The notes: generated from the letters alone by a model not told the origin. 64,000 bases of DNA from Cymodocea nodosa (GCA_036874045.1 CM072339.1:17057501-17121500); one strand, 5' to 3'; shown: positions 21,011 to 33,719, counted from the stretch's first letter. Program-made: numbers and translations.

Positions 21011-21896
21011 CTGCATAATCTACTGTAGCTAACTCAACGAATTAAGTCTGTGGTGTTATGCTAACTCAACGAACCAGCTTAAGCTTTCTTTCGGAAGGTT
21101 AAACGATAACTCACCGAAAACAATTTAAGTTTCGGATAGTTACGGTTGTAAGTCTCCAAAAAACTCTTTATATTATAAAACTAGTGAGACACGTGTCAAG
21201 ACCTGAAAACATGACTTAAGTTACCTTTTGGATAGTTACGACTGTAAGTCTCCGAAAAAACTTTAACTCACCGATTCAATAATAAACAAATGTTTGTATA
21301 ATAAGAATTTTACCACGTGCAAAAATAACAACTTAAGTTTATAACGCTAACCTAACGCGTTGCCTTAGTGTTTAATATAGCAACTCAACGCGTTTAGTTA
21401 TGTTAACTTAACGAGTTAAACATGTGCACCTCATGTGATACAATACAACATTCGTAACTTATAATTTCACCACGTGTATAACACTAACTTAACGAGTTCG
21501 TCTCTTCTTTTACTCACTAACTTAACGAGTTATCATGTGACCTATTTTAACCTTTAAGCCTCTAACTTAACGAGTTCTCACGTGACCTCTATACAAACAA
21601 AACTCTAACTTAACGAGTTGTCTAAATGTGCACTGTTTATGATACAGAAGATATAACTTTAAAACATATCATGCTTTTCAATAAAAACACACGTTAACTT
21701 AACGTTTAGCTAAATGAGAAATTAATACAACGAAATGACTAGTTATTAACTTCAGATCCAATACAAACAAGTATTTATATCAATAAGCTTTTTCTTTATT
21801 AATTGATGATTTTAATTTCTTTCCACAAGTAATAGTAATTGAGCAAATATGATTATTTTCATTCAGCACACATCATCAAAACAAAAATACTCAACA
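21011..21896 (-). repeat. Element D 3' LTR (partial)
   Basis: Homologous to 34613-35486 of the other LTR. The boundary with the polypurine tract reads TACTCAACA / ATCTCCCCCTTTTT. It contains the LTR block shared with Athila A at 21266-21753. Confidence 0.88.
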
Positions 21897-22169
21897 ATCT
21901 CCCCCTTTTTGATGATGACAAAACCATATTAAATCAATTATGACTTAAGCTTATTTCTATTGTTTGTGTAAATTTTACCTCTCAGAACTAAAACTCTCAG
22001 ATGTCAATAATTATATAAGTATCAGTTTTCTAATTATCATCTGTCAGATTACAATAATCATTTAAATAGCATCTCCTTTTATAATATATATATGCAATTA
22101 AGATCATAATCATCTTTTTATAATATTTCTCCTCCTTTTTGTCATTAATCAAAAAGATAATTACAGAGA

Positions 22170-22186
22170 ATATATATATATATATA
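22170..22186. repeat. (AT)n microsatellite
   Basis: A short perfect AT run in the non-coding part between the accessory ORF and the element D 3' LTR. Confidence 0.85.
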
Positions 22187-22319
22187 AGAGAATTACAACA
22201 ACGATATCTATAAACAAGAATAATAATTGAACACATTTACAGAAAAATGTATTGTTCAATGAATCAAACAAGTAATACAAACATTACATTTTGTATTCAG
22301 AAACAAACAAAAACAGTTA

Positions 22320-25300
22320 TCGACCCCTCCTAAGTATATCACTTATAGCATTACATATTTTATCTCCTAGATGCCTAATATCATTTCTGATGTTGTTAAA
22401 CACTACATCTAAGTCAAGAGGTAGCTGGGTTTGCTGTTCTGCTTGAATTGAATAACGTTGTTGTTGTATATGGTCTATATCAGGTTGTTGTTGTTGTTGT
22501 CATTGAGGTTTATGCATGGCTTGGAATTTTTGCAAATCCTTGACACTAAATGCTCTTATGCCTTTAGTTTCAGAGGGCTAGTCGGATAAAGTCAATTGGC
22601 TTGCAAGGATTCTACGTACATCATCACCATAAAATAACTTTGAACTCATATGCTGTAGTTGAGACATAAAAACATCAAACCAATTTATTTGAATTCTATT
22701 CAGCAGGCCATAAGTTGCATATAAACAGTTTCTGCTGACTTCCAAATTGTGTCCAACTCTCTGAAATAAATTTGCATGCAATATTTTTGCAATAAACCTT
22801 GCCTCTGTAGATTTTCCATTAATCTCATTTCAGAATATACATCTAGAATTTTTGATAAAGACTGAATGTTCCATTCTAATTGTCTTATCATGTCAAATCT
22901 ATTGGTAACAACAACACCTTCATTCTTTAATCCTAAAACTTCAAAAATTAACTCAAGAGACAATATAAACTCCTGTTCATTTATTTGAGTTTTTAGAAAA
23001 TTTTTATTCTCGACCAGATTGCTATAAAAAGCTGCAATAAGTTCTATGTGTTGCTTCCATTTCGTTCCTACTGGCAATAATTTAATGAGGCCTTGAAACT
23101 TAAACAGATCTCTTATTTCCATCAAATTTCTGAATTTTATTGGACGAGCATGCAGAATTTGACATGTAATCAGATTATTGTATTTCTGCAATGCTTCTTC
23201 AGATCTAAAATGAATTGCATTACCTTGAATTTTTAATATTGTACACAAAGAAGGTGATACCTGAAGTCGTGATTCAGAGTTTAATTCATCTTCAGGAACC
23301 TCTTCTTCAAAATGAATGTCATGTGGTTCCTCTTCTAACATATTATCTTGAAGCTTCTCAGGTAAGCTTGATTCTTCAGCTTCAATAGTGTTAGGAACAT
23401 TGCCAATATGCTCAACATTCATCTATTCAGTCTCTATAGAATGTTCAGAGTTTAATTTTTCCACAAATTCTACAGCTGGTGTTTCTATCTGTAGTTGTTC
23501 ATTTTGTTCAACAGATAATTCTATTGATTCATGCTGTGAATTCTCAAACTTTGCTTCTATAGATTCTGTAGAAGGCTGGTTAAGTTTTAGCTCTTCTAGA
23601 GTCTTAACATTTTCAATATCTACTATGTAAACACTTTTATGTGTTATTAAAATAATGGCAAAAGCGCAAATTTTACATTTATAACTGTAAGCGCATGGTG
23701 CCCATTGTAATAAGCATGTGCAAGTATGGGTCGAATCCACAAGGAGTTTGTCTTAAATAATTTTATTAAAATGATTATCCGATTAAATATCCACATTAAA
23801 CTAATTCATAATTAACCTCTAATTACTTAATATTAATATACAAAATTTGTAGCACAATTAAGATTTATAAGATTACCCCAAAATCCAGTTAGTTATGGTA
23901 AGATATTTAAGAAATCAATGAGTATTAATCCAGAAATTACAGAATTTACGCTCAACTTTTAACTCTAATAACTTCCAACTTGAACGTTTAAAAATCCAGA
24001 ATAAATAACGGTTGGAAAGATCCTTGGAATATCTTTCAAATGGTAGTGATTTCGTGGATTAACACAAATTAAAACGCTAGAAATATCTTATTTCAGAAAG
24101 GGGCGCAGACGGTTATGGAAACTTTCCAAAAACACACCTTCGGTTCAAAAATCAAATCTCCGTCAAATCTTCATGAAATGCTATGAAAAAATTGCACCTT
24201 GAAAGTAGATCCGTTACACTAACAAGAAAAATTTACAAAACTGAATTCCACAAAATACACGATGCAAGCACAGCATAGGTATCGAGCTAAAAACTAGCAA
24301 TCAACAGAGACTCAAAACCGTTGATACCTTCACAAAATAAAATCGAAAAGCTTCGAAAAACATTCTAAAAAATTCTAAAACTTTGTAAACTTGTTCTACA
24401 TTCATTATACTTACAAAACGAAATAAAAAATGGAATTTATAGATGACAAACAAGTAGATACAATTCGAAGAAAAACTACTAATAATCTGGCCATCTAAGA
24501 ACGGAAAACTGCCTTTACAATTCACATCATCACATTCATTCACACTAAACATATAATATGAACTTAATCCTGATATCAATTAACATCAAAACAGTATGTG
24601 ATCTTTAATATAGAACATTTGAAACAAAGATTTATGCATAGAATTTCGTCCTTCCACATACTCAAACTATACTCATACATATAAAATTGTAAAACATGAA
24701 AACTAGTATGAGGATCTCTCCTTTCCATCATACCTTTTAATCCTCCACGTTTTTTCAAGCAATGACTCCCCAAAGTCCTTGAAATCGATGCTCCACACGG
24801 CTGTCACCACCTGTAGCACGTCCAAGTGAAGCTTCTAAGGTTGCCTTGAAGAAGAGTCGTGCACGTCCTCAAGATCTTGCCTCCGAGACCCACAACTTTG
24901 GCTTCCACATCTAAGAATGGTACTTCCAATGACTCAACCCTAAAGATCCTAACCTTTTGCTCCACTCCAAATCAGTCACACGAGCCTCCCAATCCACCAA
25001 GATGAATGCCCAAGGAGATCCTAACGTATGGCCGTCTGAATTGAAGAGAAGGTGTCTTCTAGGAGGAGTGGAAGACGCTAAATAAAGCTCACCATTCTTG
25101 AAGGGAGCTTGTTCAAGATCAAGGGGAAGATGGGACTTTCCAGATGGAGATGCTAGAATGGCTAGAACTGCCGGCTGCAATGTGTTGGAAGAGGAGGAGA
25201 TAGCCTAGAATTGAGTGGTCAAACACTTTAAATACTCTAGGCTTTTGTTGCTTGGGCTCCAATAAGTTGCATCCAATGGCCCACGTTTTTTCCTCTTTAA

Positions 25301-26598
25301 TCCACCTTGATTTCATGATTTATTGACCTATAAAACTCAAAACCAAGTTGGATGCACATATACATTGAATATAAATCATATGATGCAAATATAGTATACA
25401 TGCATGCATGAGTTGCCATATATGGAAAGTTGCCAAATTAGGAAGGTTTTGGTCTACAACTTTTTCACATGTACATACATGAATTACTTAAAGTTCTTTA
25501 GTTTAACATCATATTTAAGTGATTTGGCAATCATACAATGTATATAAAGTCATACATTGAAGAATTATAAGAATTATGTCTAATACAAGGGCTAAAAATT
25601 TGTACATTATCAACTATTTAATCCCTAATTCATGCATATGTCTAAAAATATGATTTTCATGTAATCCTTTATAAGAACATATATAATGATGACTTATAAT
25701 CCTTAACATGCATGAATTAACATATATAAAATGCACAAATTGAAACTTTACATGCTACTCCAGACAATTCAGCCTTTGAACTAGTTACTACTTCAACATT
25801 GCCAATTATATTTGCAATAACTTGTTTAATGTCAGGTGCTTGATGCTCTGATTTGTCAATTTCTGCATCATCAGGACTTGTACTAATAGAAAAACTTGAG
25901 CTCATATTTGACTTGTATTTCTTCTCAAGCTTTCTAGCAAGGGAAAATAAAGTCTCATTATCTTCATCAGTTTCAGTGTGTTCGGAACTGATGAGTTTAT
26001 TAGATGCACAATAAGGTACATTGTCTAGACATACATTGTCCTTTGGAAATAAATTTTCATCTAATTTTCCTTTTTCAATAGACTTTGTTTCCTTAGACAT
26101 AATTTTTCTAACTTTTCTTCTTCTATAACATTTTTGTTTCTCCTTTTCAAGTATTGCTGTTTTCTTTTCAAATTGCTCCATAAAATTTTTCTGCTTTAAT
26201 TCTTCTAAGGTACTTTCTATTGCAACGGCCTTTCGAAGACTGTCAACTTTTGTTTTGTCTACAGCAATATTTGATTCTACTTGTTTTGAATATAAAGGAG
26301 TAAAGATAGCTAATTCATGCTCTTCCTCAAATGCATGTAGTCTTGTACCATTTATAGGAGTTTGAGGAGTTCTATTTGATGAACCTACACCTTTTTCCAA
26401 ATATTTTGCATACTGTTCTAAAAATGCAATCTCACCACACTTCATTATGTATTCTCTATCAAATTTACTTTTGTCCACTCGAAATATTTTCTTGAACCAA
26501 GTACGTGGAACTTCATCATTCTCTATTTCTTTTCCTTTTGCATCTCTTCTGCTTTTGCCTTTTCCTCTGCTACGACCTTTGTAGAACTTGGAGACCAT
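22320..26598 (-). pseudogene. Element D accessory ORF (post-pol), split by solo LTR F1
   Basis: The minus-strand ATG at 26596-26598 opens a basic N-terminus (MVSKFYKGRSRGKGKSRRDA), then acidic, coiled-coil-like sequence. Beyond the inserted LTR F1 (23626-25752) a conserved core reads MEIRDLFKFQGLIKLL near 23115, AAFYSNLVENKNFL near 23010, GLKNEGVVV near 22920 and NRIQINWFDVF near 22690. A glutamine-rich tail ends ILRRGR at 22320. The core is homologous to the accessory ORF of Athila A (42192-44348). It resembles the 'putative plant transposon protein' family (PF20167), an assignment I hold only tentatively. I see no signal peptide or membrane segment, so it does not look like an envelope. It is broken besides the insertion. 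An array and a TATTTAAA box precede it. Confidence 0.7.
23626..25752 (-). repeat. F1: solo LTR of a gypsy-type element inside the element D accessory ORF
   Basis: 2127 bp with terminal TGTAAA...TTTACA and flanks TACTA (23621-23625) and TGCTA (25753-25757), a target duplication with one difference. Minus-strand features are those of Athila-group LTRs: a TATA box (TATTTAAAG, 25227-25235), a GC-richer leader with a short open frame (about 24911-25180), and a 3' part with CCTTGTGGATTCGACCC then ACCATGCGCTTAC. No internal domain adjoins it. Related in layout to F2 (about 58113-60165). Confidence 0.82.
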
Positions 26599-26680
26599 CG
26601 TCGCAGGTTATAACAGCAACAAGCGGGAAAGATTTTCTTGACAAAGTTTACAAATAACCTAAGTCCCCGTGTAATAAGTG

Positions 26681-26688
26681 TTTAAATA
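26681..26688 (-). promoter_or_regulatory. TATA-box candidate upstream of the element D accessory ORF
   Basis: Minus-strand TATTTAAA lies 83 bp before the accessory ATG and downstream of the short inverted-repeat units at 26700-26870. The same order is seen in Athila A (42055-42062). Inferred only; no transcript evidence is available. Confidence 0.45.
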
Positions 26689-26699
26689 GGGTTTTTAGG

Positions 26700-26870
26700 C
26701 GTATAACTCAACGTGAAGAGAAGTCGGGTTTAGAAATTAAATAAATATTGAATAAAGTTTTTTCAGTCAAGGTACCTGAAATATTCAAGTATAACTCATT
26801 GAGTTAACTAACCTAACGAGTAAAACGCTGTATAGAGGTAGTTTTACACGTTACCTTATCTAACATAACG
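26700..26870. repeat. short inverted-repeat units (TAACTCAACG / CATTGAGTTA / CTAACGAG)
   Basis: Contains ATAACTCAACGTG near 26703, TAACTCATTGAGTTAACTAA near 26801 and CTAACGAGTAAAACG near 26813. These are the same units that form arrays inside the LTRs of C, D, A and H, here outside any LTR. Confidence 0.7.
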
Positions 26871-27049
26871 TCTAGTTAGTACACTTAAAACAATTTTTGG
26901 ATGCTTCCAACTGAAACGTTTCTAAAACCACACACATGCTAAACTTAACATTATCTTGAGAGCATTGTAAACTATTTGAACATTTTGTCCTTTGAATCTA
27001 AAATAGTTTATTTGTCTTTTTAAATTATTTCATCAAGATTTTAAGAGGA

Positions 27050-28010
27050 CATTAATTCAGATTAACTAAGATTTGTATTCTAAAATATATTAATCTGTTT
27101 TCGACATTGTTAATCCTCCCTCTACAAATATACTTCAAATATATTCAATCAAAATACAAAATATACTTGTAGTGACAATAGATGTTAAGTATAACTATAC
27201 TTTTAAATTTTCTTTTCAGAGACTTCTGTTATCTTGACATCATCAAAAATGATTTCCAGAATCAATTCCTACTGTATATGAATCAAAACACAACTTTGAA
27301 CTTAATGTGATTAATTCAAGGAGAATAAAAGAATGTATCTCAAATAAACGTTTACAAAAGTACTAATGTTGATTCAATAAATCAGTAGTCATATTGGTAG
27401 AAACTATATGCGATTCAAAAATATCTGTAATTAATGAAACAACTTTTTCTTTTCAAAATAGTAAATATTGATAATTTTCTTTAAAAGTTAGTTTGAAAAG
27501 CTTGAATCATACAAGAGCTTTCTAATGTACCCGTGTAATGAGCTTTCAGTCAACAATCCTAGATTTGATCAGGACCTTAGGTTGCCAGATTTAAAGAATC
27601 CTTTTTTAGGACAACAATCCTTACATACCTATCTGCTCAAGTACAAAAGGCTTGTGATCAAACTGATCAGTAAACTCTCAAAGATTTTCACTTTGTAAGC
27701 ACTTTTCATTTTAAGCACAGTATATATGTATTCCATTAATACAGATGCAATAAAACACAAATCTCATACAATTTTTACTTCTATGATTGTACTGAGAATA
27801 TGAATTAGTTTCAATAAGCTTATACTTTTGATTAACAGTTTAAGATGAGTTACATATAACTTATTCTACAAGTTTAATCAATTAAGTCAAATTTATGCAT
27901 GATCATATGCATTTTCCTTGATTCAAAGAAAACATTTAATCAAAATTTTAGAATGTCAAAAGTATTTAATGTTTTTCATTTACACTTCCACTTAAAATCG
28001 TAAAAACCAT
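27050..28010 (-). repeat. Athila 3'-UTR-like block in copia element D
   Basis: On the minus strand this block is homologous to 46150-47130 of Athila A and to the reverse complement of about 62970-63900 in Athila H. The best conserved part is about 27515-27690. It lies between the RNase H end (28187) and the accessory ORF. It is non-coding in the sense direction. It implies sequence exchange between gypsy and copia elements or an old insertion of an Athila fragment. Confidence 0.75.
27525..27698 (+). other. small antisense ORF in the conserved block (57 codons)
   Basis: The open frame reads MYPCNELSVNNPRFDQDLRL... and includes GQQSLHTYLLKYKRLVIK. It is antisense to element D. The same frame is open at 46428-46679 (minus) in A and 63490-63720 (plus) in H. 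Differences among copies include about as many amino-acid-changing as silent ones, so conservation looks nucleotide-level. I do not claim a protein. Confidence 0.35.
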
Positions 28011-28186
28011 TAAAATTGATAAACTACTTAAAATCAATAAGATACTACTATGATTTTACAACAAATACATAGTATCTTAAGCAGCAGTTTAGATATTACT
28101 TTAGATATTTATAATAAGTATATAATATCTATGAGGTGAACAACATCATCAATAATATTTATCTTTTTATGTGGAGTTTAAGCATT

Positions 28187-29730
28187 TTACACATCACATA
28201 GCCTACAAATACCTAAATTTAATCTAATGTTGCAGAATGTATTTTCGTCTAGAGGTTTTGTAAATATATCAGCTAATTGATTTTTACTAGACACAAATTC
28301 TAATTTAATTTTTCCTTTAATTACGTTATCTCTTAGAAAATGATGTCTAACCTCTATATGTTTTGCTCGTGAATGTAATATAGGATTTTTGGAAAGATTT
28401 ATTGTAGAACTACTGTCACAATAAATCTTAGTTGTATCATAAGATAATCCAAAATCTTCTAAAGTTTGCCTTATCCATAGAATCTGTGTGCAACATAGTG
28501 CAGCAACAACATATTCAACTTCTATAGTAGAAAGTGCTACACAGTTTTGCTTTTTACTAAACCATGACACCAAATTATTTCCCAATAATTGACATGTGCC
28601 ACTAGTACTCTTTCTATCAAATTTAAATCCTACATAATTAGCATCAGTATATCCTATAAGATCTATTGAACTATCCTTAGAATAATACAATCCAAAATTT
28701 TTAGTTCCTTGTATATATCTAAATATTCTTTTAACTACAATTAAGTGTGATTCTTTAGGATTAGATTGAAATCTAGCACAAACACACACACCAAACATAA
28801 TATCAGGTCTACTAGCAGTCAAATAAAGTAAAGAACCAATCATACTTCTGTATTTTCTTTGATCTATGGATTTTCCTATGTCATGAATATCTAACTTTAA
28901 AGTAGTACTCATAGGAGTTCCTCGAATCCTTGTATCATTAAAATTAAATTTCTTAAGCATTTCATCTGCATATTTTTCTTGATTTAAAAATATACCTTTC
29001 TCCATTTGCTTAATTTGAAGTCCTAAAAAATATGAAAGTTCTCCTATCATACTCATTTCAAACTGATTAGTCATCTCTTCAAAGAATATTTCTATCAACT
29101 TATCAGAGGTTGCTCCAAAGATTATATCATCTACGTATATTTGAACAACAATCTGATCTTTACCATCTCTCTTAATAAATAGAGTATGATCCACTTTTCC
29201 CATAATATAGCCTTTTTCTATTAAAAAAGTAGACAATCTTTCATACCATGATCTAGGTGCTTGCTTCAAACCATATAAGGCTTTCTTCAATTTATACACA
29301 GTCAGGATTTTTAATATCTTCAAATCCAGGTGGTTGTTTTACTTCTTCATTAATTAAACCATTTAGAAATGCACTCTTTACATCCATTTGATATAATTTA
29401 AAATCCATATAACAAGCATAGGCCAATAATATTCTAATACTTTCTAACCTAGTCATAGGAGCAAATGTTTCATCATAATCTAGTCCTTCTTCATGTGTAT
29501 ACCCTTGTGCAACTAATCTAGCTTTGTTCCTTATAACTTGACTAGTTTCGTTAGTTTTGTTTCTAAAGATCCACTTTGTACCTATTATGGACTGATTTTC
29601 TGGTGGAGAGACTAATTCCCATACATCATTTTTGATGAATTGATTTAGTTCTTCTTGCATTACCACTATCCAATTTTCATCAGATAATGCTTCTTGTATA
29701 TTCCTTGGTTCCGCCATAGAAACAAACATA
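28187..29730 (-). pseudogene. Element D reverse transcriptase and RNase H
   Basis: Minus-strand reverse transcriptase: WIVVMQEELNQFIKNDVWEL near 29660, IIGTKWIFRNKT, NKARLVAQGYTHEEGLDY near 29490, YQMDVKSAFLNGLI, LKKALYGLKQAPRSWYERL near 29260 and VQIYVDDIIFGAT near 29130. RNase H follows: GYTDANYVGFKFDRKST, LSTIEVEYVVAALCCTQILW, KIYCDSSSTINLSKNP, HHFLRDNV, NQLADIFTKPLDE. It ends at 28187. Sequence and order fit Sirevirus pol. Much of it remains open, but it is broken. Confidence 0.93.
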
Positions 29731-31300
29731 CACATACTATTTAAATTTACTAAAGCTCTAGTTTTAACTCCCTCATTAATATTACCAATGACTTGAGTGA
29801 TGGGATGTGATGAAGAATAACGCCAATTTCTTTGATTTTCCTCAATATTCTCATCAACATCTGAAGGTACATCACTTTCATCATTAGTTTGATCATTTAA
29901 GGTCATATTTTTGATTTTCTCAGATAAATCATCAATCTCTCTATTGATCTCTAACTCATTTGGAAAATTGATCATATCATCATTATTAGCTTTAGATTGA
30001 GATTCTCTAAGAGAATTTTCATTGAAGCTTACATGGAGGGTTTTTTCAATAGTCTTAGAAGTCTTGTTATATAGTTTATAGACTTTACTTCTAGTAGAGT
30101 AACCTACAAAAATTCCTTCATCCGATTTGGCTTGAAATTTATCCGTTTTATCCTTAGTATTTAAAATAAAACACTTGCAGCCAAATGGTTTCATATAGGA
30201 AATTTTTGGAACCCTATTAAACATAATTCCAAAAGGAGTTTTATTAACATGATGTCTTAAATGACTTCTGTTAATAACATAACAAGCTGTATTTACTACT
30301 TCAGCCCAAAGATTTTGAGGTAACTTATATTCATTCAACATAGTTCTGGCCATTTCTTGAAGTGATCTATTCTTTCTCTCAACAACACCATTTTGACACA
30401 ATGCTCTTGGAAAAGAAAACTTGTGATCAATGCCATGCTCATTACAATAGTTATCCATTTGATCATTATCAAATTCAGTTCCTTGATCACTCCTAAGTTT
30501 TTGAATAGAGACACTCTGCTCATTTTGAATAAAATTGTAAAACATTTTAAATTTTTCAAAAACTTCTGTCTTAGATGCTAGAAAATATACCCAAGTGTAT
30601 CTAGAGAAGTCATCTACTAAAACGAATGCATACCGTTTACCAACAAGACTCATGATTCTTGTTGGTCCAAATAGATCCATATGTATAAGTTCTAAGACTC
30701 TCTTGCTTGAAATATCAGTTTTGGATTTAAAAGAGTTTTTGTGAAGTTTACCTAACTCACATGCATCACACATAAAGTCCTTTGAGTATTTAATCTTTGG
30801 TAAACCTCTCACTAAATGTTTTCTAGATAGTTTATGTAACAGTTTCATATTTATATGCCCAATCCTTCTATGCCATAGATATGCATCACTAGTTTCAGCT
30901 AGCAAACTTGAATTTAAATCAACTGCACCAGAAGGTAAAGATAAAATACATACAGAACATTTTCTTTTAGCAATAAACTTAATTTCATCTATATGTTTAT
31001 CAATTATTTTGCATACATTATCTTCAAACACTACATAATATCCATTTTCAGTTAGTTTTATGACAGTCATCAAATTAAATCCTAGGTTTTCTACATATAG
31101 TACATTCGAAATAACACAAGTAGGAGTTATTTAAACATTGCCCATACCTATGATTTTATCTTTGCTTTTGTTTCCAAATGTTATACTTCCTTTCATGGTA
31201 TTTGTAAAATTTTGTAATAGACTTTTCTGTCCGATCATGTGAATTGACGCTCCACTGTTCAAGATCCATTTTGATGTTGTTTCCTCCTACAACACAAATT
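29731..31300 (-). pseudogene. Element D protease end, GAG-pre-integrase and integrase
   Basis: The protease active-site region (WILNSGASIHMIG) lies near 31225-31270. GAG-pre-integrase and the zinc-binding part (YLWHRRIGHINMKLLHKL and CDACELGKLHKNSF) span about 30740-30900. The integrase core has LIHMDLFGPTRIMSL near 30680, LRSDQGTEF near 30480 and NGVVERKNRSLQEMART near 30370. The C-terminal part has DEGIFVGYSTRSKVYKLYN near 30090. The order is the copia one. It lies directly upstream of reverse transcriptase in the same element. Confidence 0.92.
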
Positions 31301-33534
31301 AAGAAAAACTTTTTCTTAGTACCTAATGTTGTTGAGGACCAAGTTCATTAAACGCATAATTCTTCTTTTTGTTTAAAAATAGTTTAACATTATCATTTAT
31401 TTTCTTATTAGTTGTAAGTACTATTGATTTATCATTAGCTTCATACTCACATATAGCATTATTGCTTTTACAATCATTCTTTTTGTTTTCAGATGTAGTA
31501 TATTCAAGACCAAACCGATTTTTATCAGATGTTAATTTATTTCGGTCATGCTCATACATTTTAGTAAGTTCATACCAAGATTTTGTACTTGTATTAACAT
31601 TTTCTGTACATACAAAATCTTTTTTTGCATAAGAATTTTTAGTTTTATCACATGCATAATGAGTAATTGGTTTAATACCAGTGTATTGAATTACATGCTC
31701 AGGTTTCTAAATTTTCAGTTTACTACAATTGTCTGAAATTTTAGAAACATTAGAAACTGAATTTCTAGAACAAGAAACAAGATTTTTAGAAACATTTATA
31801 GTCATGTTAGAAGTACAATTTGACAAATCACATTGATTTATATTATTACTCCATAATTCATCCCTTGAAGTACCTACTTCTACATATTTATTACCTTGTT
31901 TCATAATAAAAGGAATTTTAGTCTTAGATTTACTTGAACTGCAACTAATAAATCCTTTATTGGCTTGAGATTCAGGATATTCAGGATAATCAAATCCTAA
32001 GCCAAATTTATAAGACATCGCAGGGGTACTAGTTAGTTTGTCTAACTTAGTTTGACTTAAATTCCATTTCTTAATGGTAGAATTTAAATCTTGCTCTCTC
32101 AGTTTTAATTTATCTATCTCTAATTCAAGTTCATTTATATTGTTTCTCAACATTTCATTTTCAGCATTTATATTCTGTATTTGTTCATGCAAGATACATT
32201 CATTAAATCTAAATTTTTGCAAATCACTAGCATGATTTTCATTATCACATTTAAACTTTTCTAAAGTAGTAGACAGGAAACAATTTTCTTCTTCCATAAT
32301 GGATGAAGATTTTCTAATTTTCTTATTTTCCAGTTTACATACTTTAAGTTTTTGTAATAATGTATGATAAGCACATAATAATTCATCAAAGTTGAAATCT
32401 GAATGACTTTCAGGATCAAATATTACCTCAGACTCATCTACCATGAAGCACACATGAGCAACGTATTCTAACTCTTGTTCTCCTTCTGAATGTGAAGATT
32501 TTGATGCTGATTCCTTAGATTCAGACTCTTCAGACGTGTCATCCCAAGTGACCTTCAAAGCCTTTTTCTTGTAAAACTTTTTCTGAGTTTTCTAAGCCAT
32601 CTTTTTTTGATTTGTCCTACTATGCTTTTCATTTTTCCTCATAGGATAGTTTGGAGAAAGATGTCCAGGTTTTTTACAGTTGTAACATACATACTTTCTG
32701 GATGAAGAATTCTTGTCATTTAGTGATTTTGACGTTGAGGGTTTATCATTTTTGTTCATTTGCTGTTTCCTAGCTTTCCATGCTTTCTTGAATTTCCTAG
32801 TTAGTAAAATCAAATCCTCGTCAGAATCAGTAGATATATCAGAATCTGAATTAATTTCGAAGGTTATTTCTTTCTTTATTTTTAGTTTGTTGTGACTCAA
32901 TGATTCATTTAATTGAACTTCATAAGCTATTAAATTTCCTATAAGTTCATTCATAGTATAAACATTTAAATCTCGTGATTCCTTAATTGATGTTACTTCT
33001 AAGACCATTTAGAACTTAGGGATCTAAGAATTTTCCTCACCAAATCCTTCTGTTCAAAATTCTTTCCTAAACATTTTAAAGAGTTTATGATATCAAGAAA
33101 TCTGGAAAACATCTCAGAAACATTTTCGTCTTCATGCATCTTAAAGAGTTCATACTTAAGAATCAACATGTTTATTTTAGTCTCTTTAACTTGAGAAGTA
33201 CCTTCATGTGAAACTTCTAATGCATACCACACCTCATAAGCAGATTTATATGCCGACACTTTACTGAACTGTTCATAACTCAATGCACAAAATAAAATAT
33301 TTAAGATCTTAGCATTTAGAGTTTCATTTTCTTTTTCAGTAATTGTCCAAGTATTATAAGGAGTAGTTAACAGAGTATATGGTTTAGAAATCATGAACCA
33401 CAACTTATGATCTATACTTTGAAGAAAAAAGTCATTTTATATTTCCAATATTCAAAATGTATTCCATCAAATAAAGGAGGACGATTAAGATTTTGGCCTT
33501 CATATAAAGAAAAATTACCATTTCCAATAGCCAT
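31301..33534 (-). pseudogene. Element D gag and gag-protease linker
   Basis: Gag starts at the minus-strand ATG 33532-33534 (MAIGNGNFSLYEGQ). Its core has LSYEQFSKVSAYKSAYEVWY near 33240, TSQVKETKINMLILKYELF and DIINSLKCLGKNFEQ near 33040. A CX2CX4H knuckle (CYNCKKPGHL) lies near 32670. A long coiled-coil-rich acidic segment (about 31710-32560) leads to protease. Long Gag proteins with an extended tail are usual for Sireviruses. Broken fossil, homologous to the D1 gag at 54976-57180. Confidence 0.88.
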
Positions 33535-33719
33535 CTTACCTTAGATTTTTCAACCTATTTGATTTTAAACAGTCTAAAACTTTAAAACAACTTGAGCCTT
33601 AAATCAAGAAAGTTAAACGTATGCTCAGATATTAATTTCTGTCTAAAAACAAGGAAGGTAGAATAAGCAATGATATTAAATAAGTTGGTATCAATTTTAT
33701 ATCAAAGATTATTGACAAA

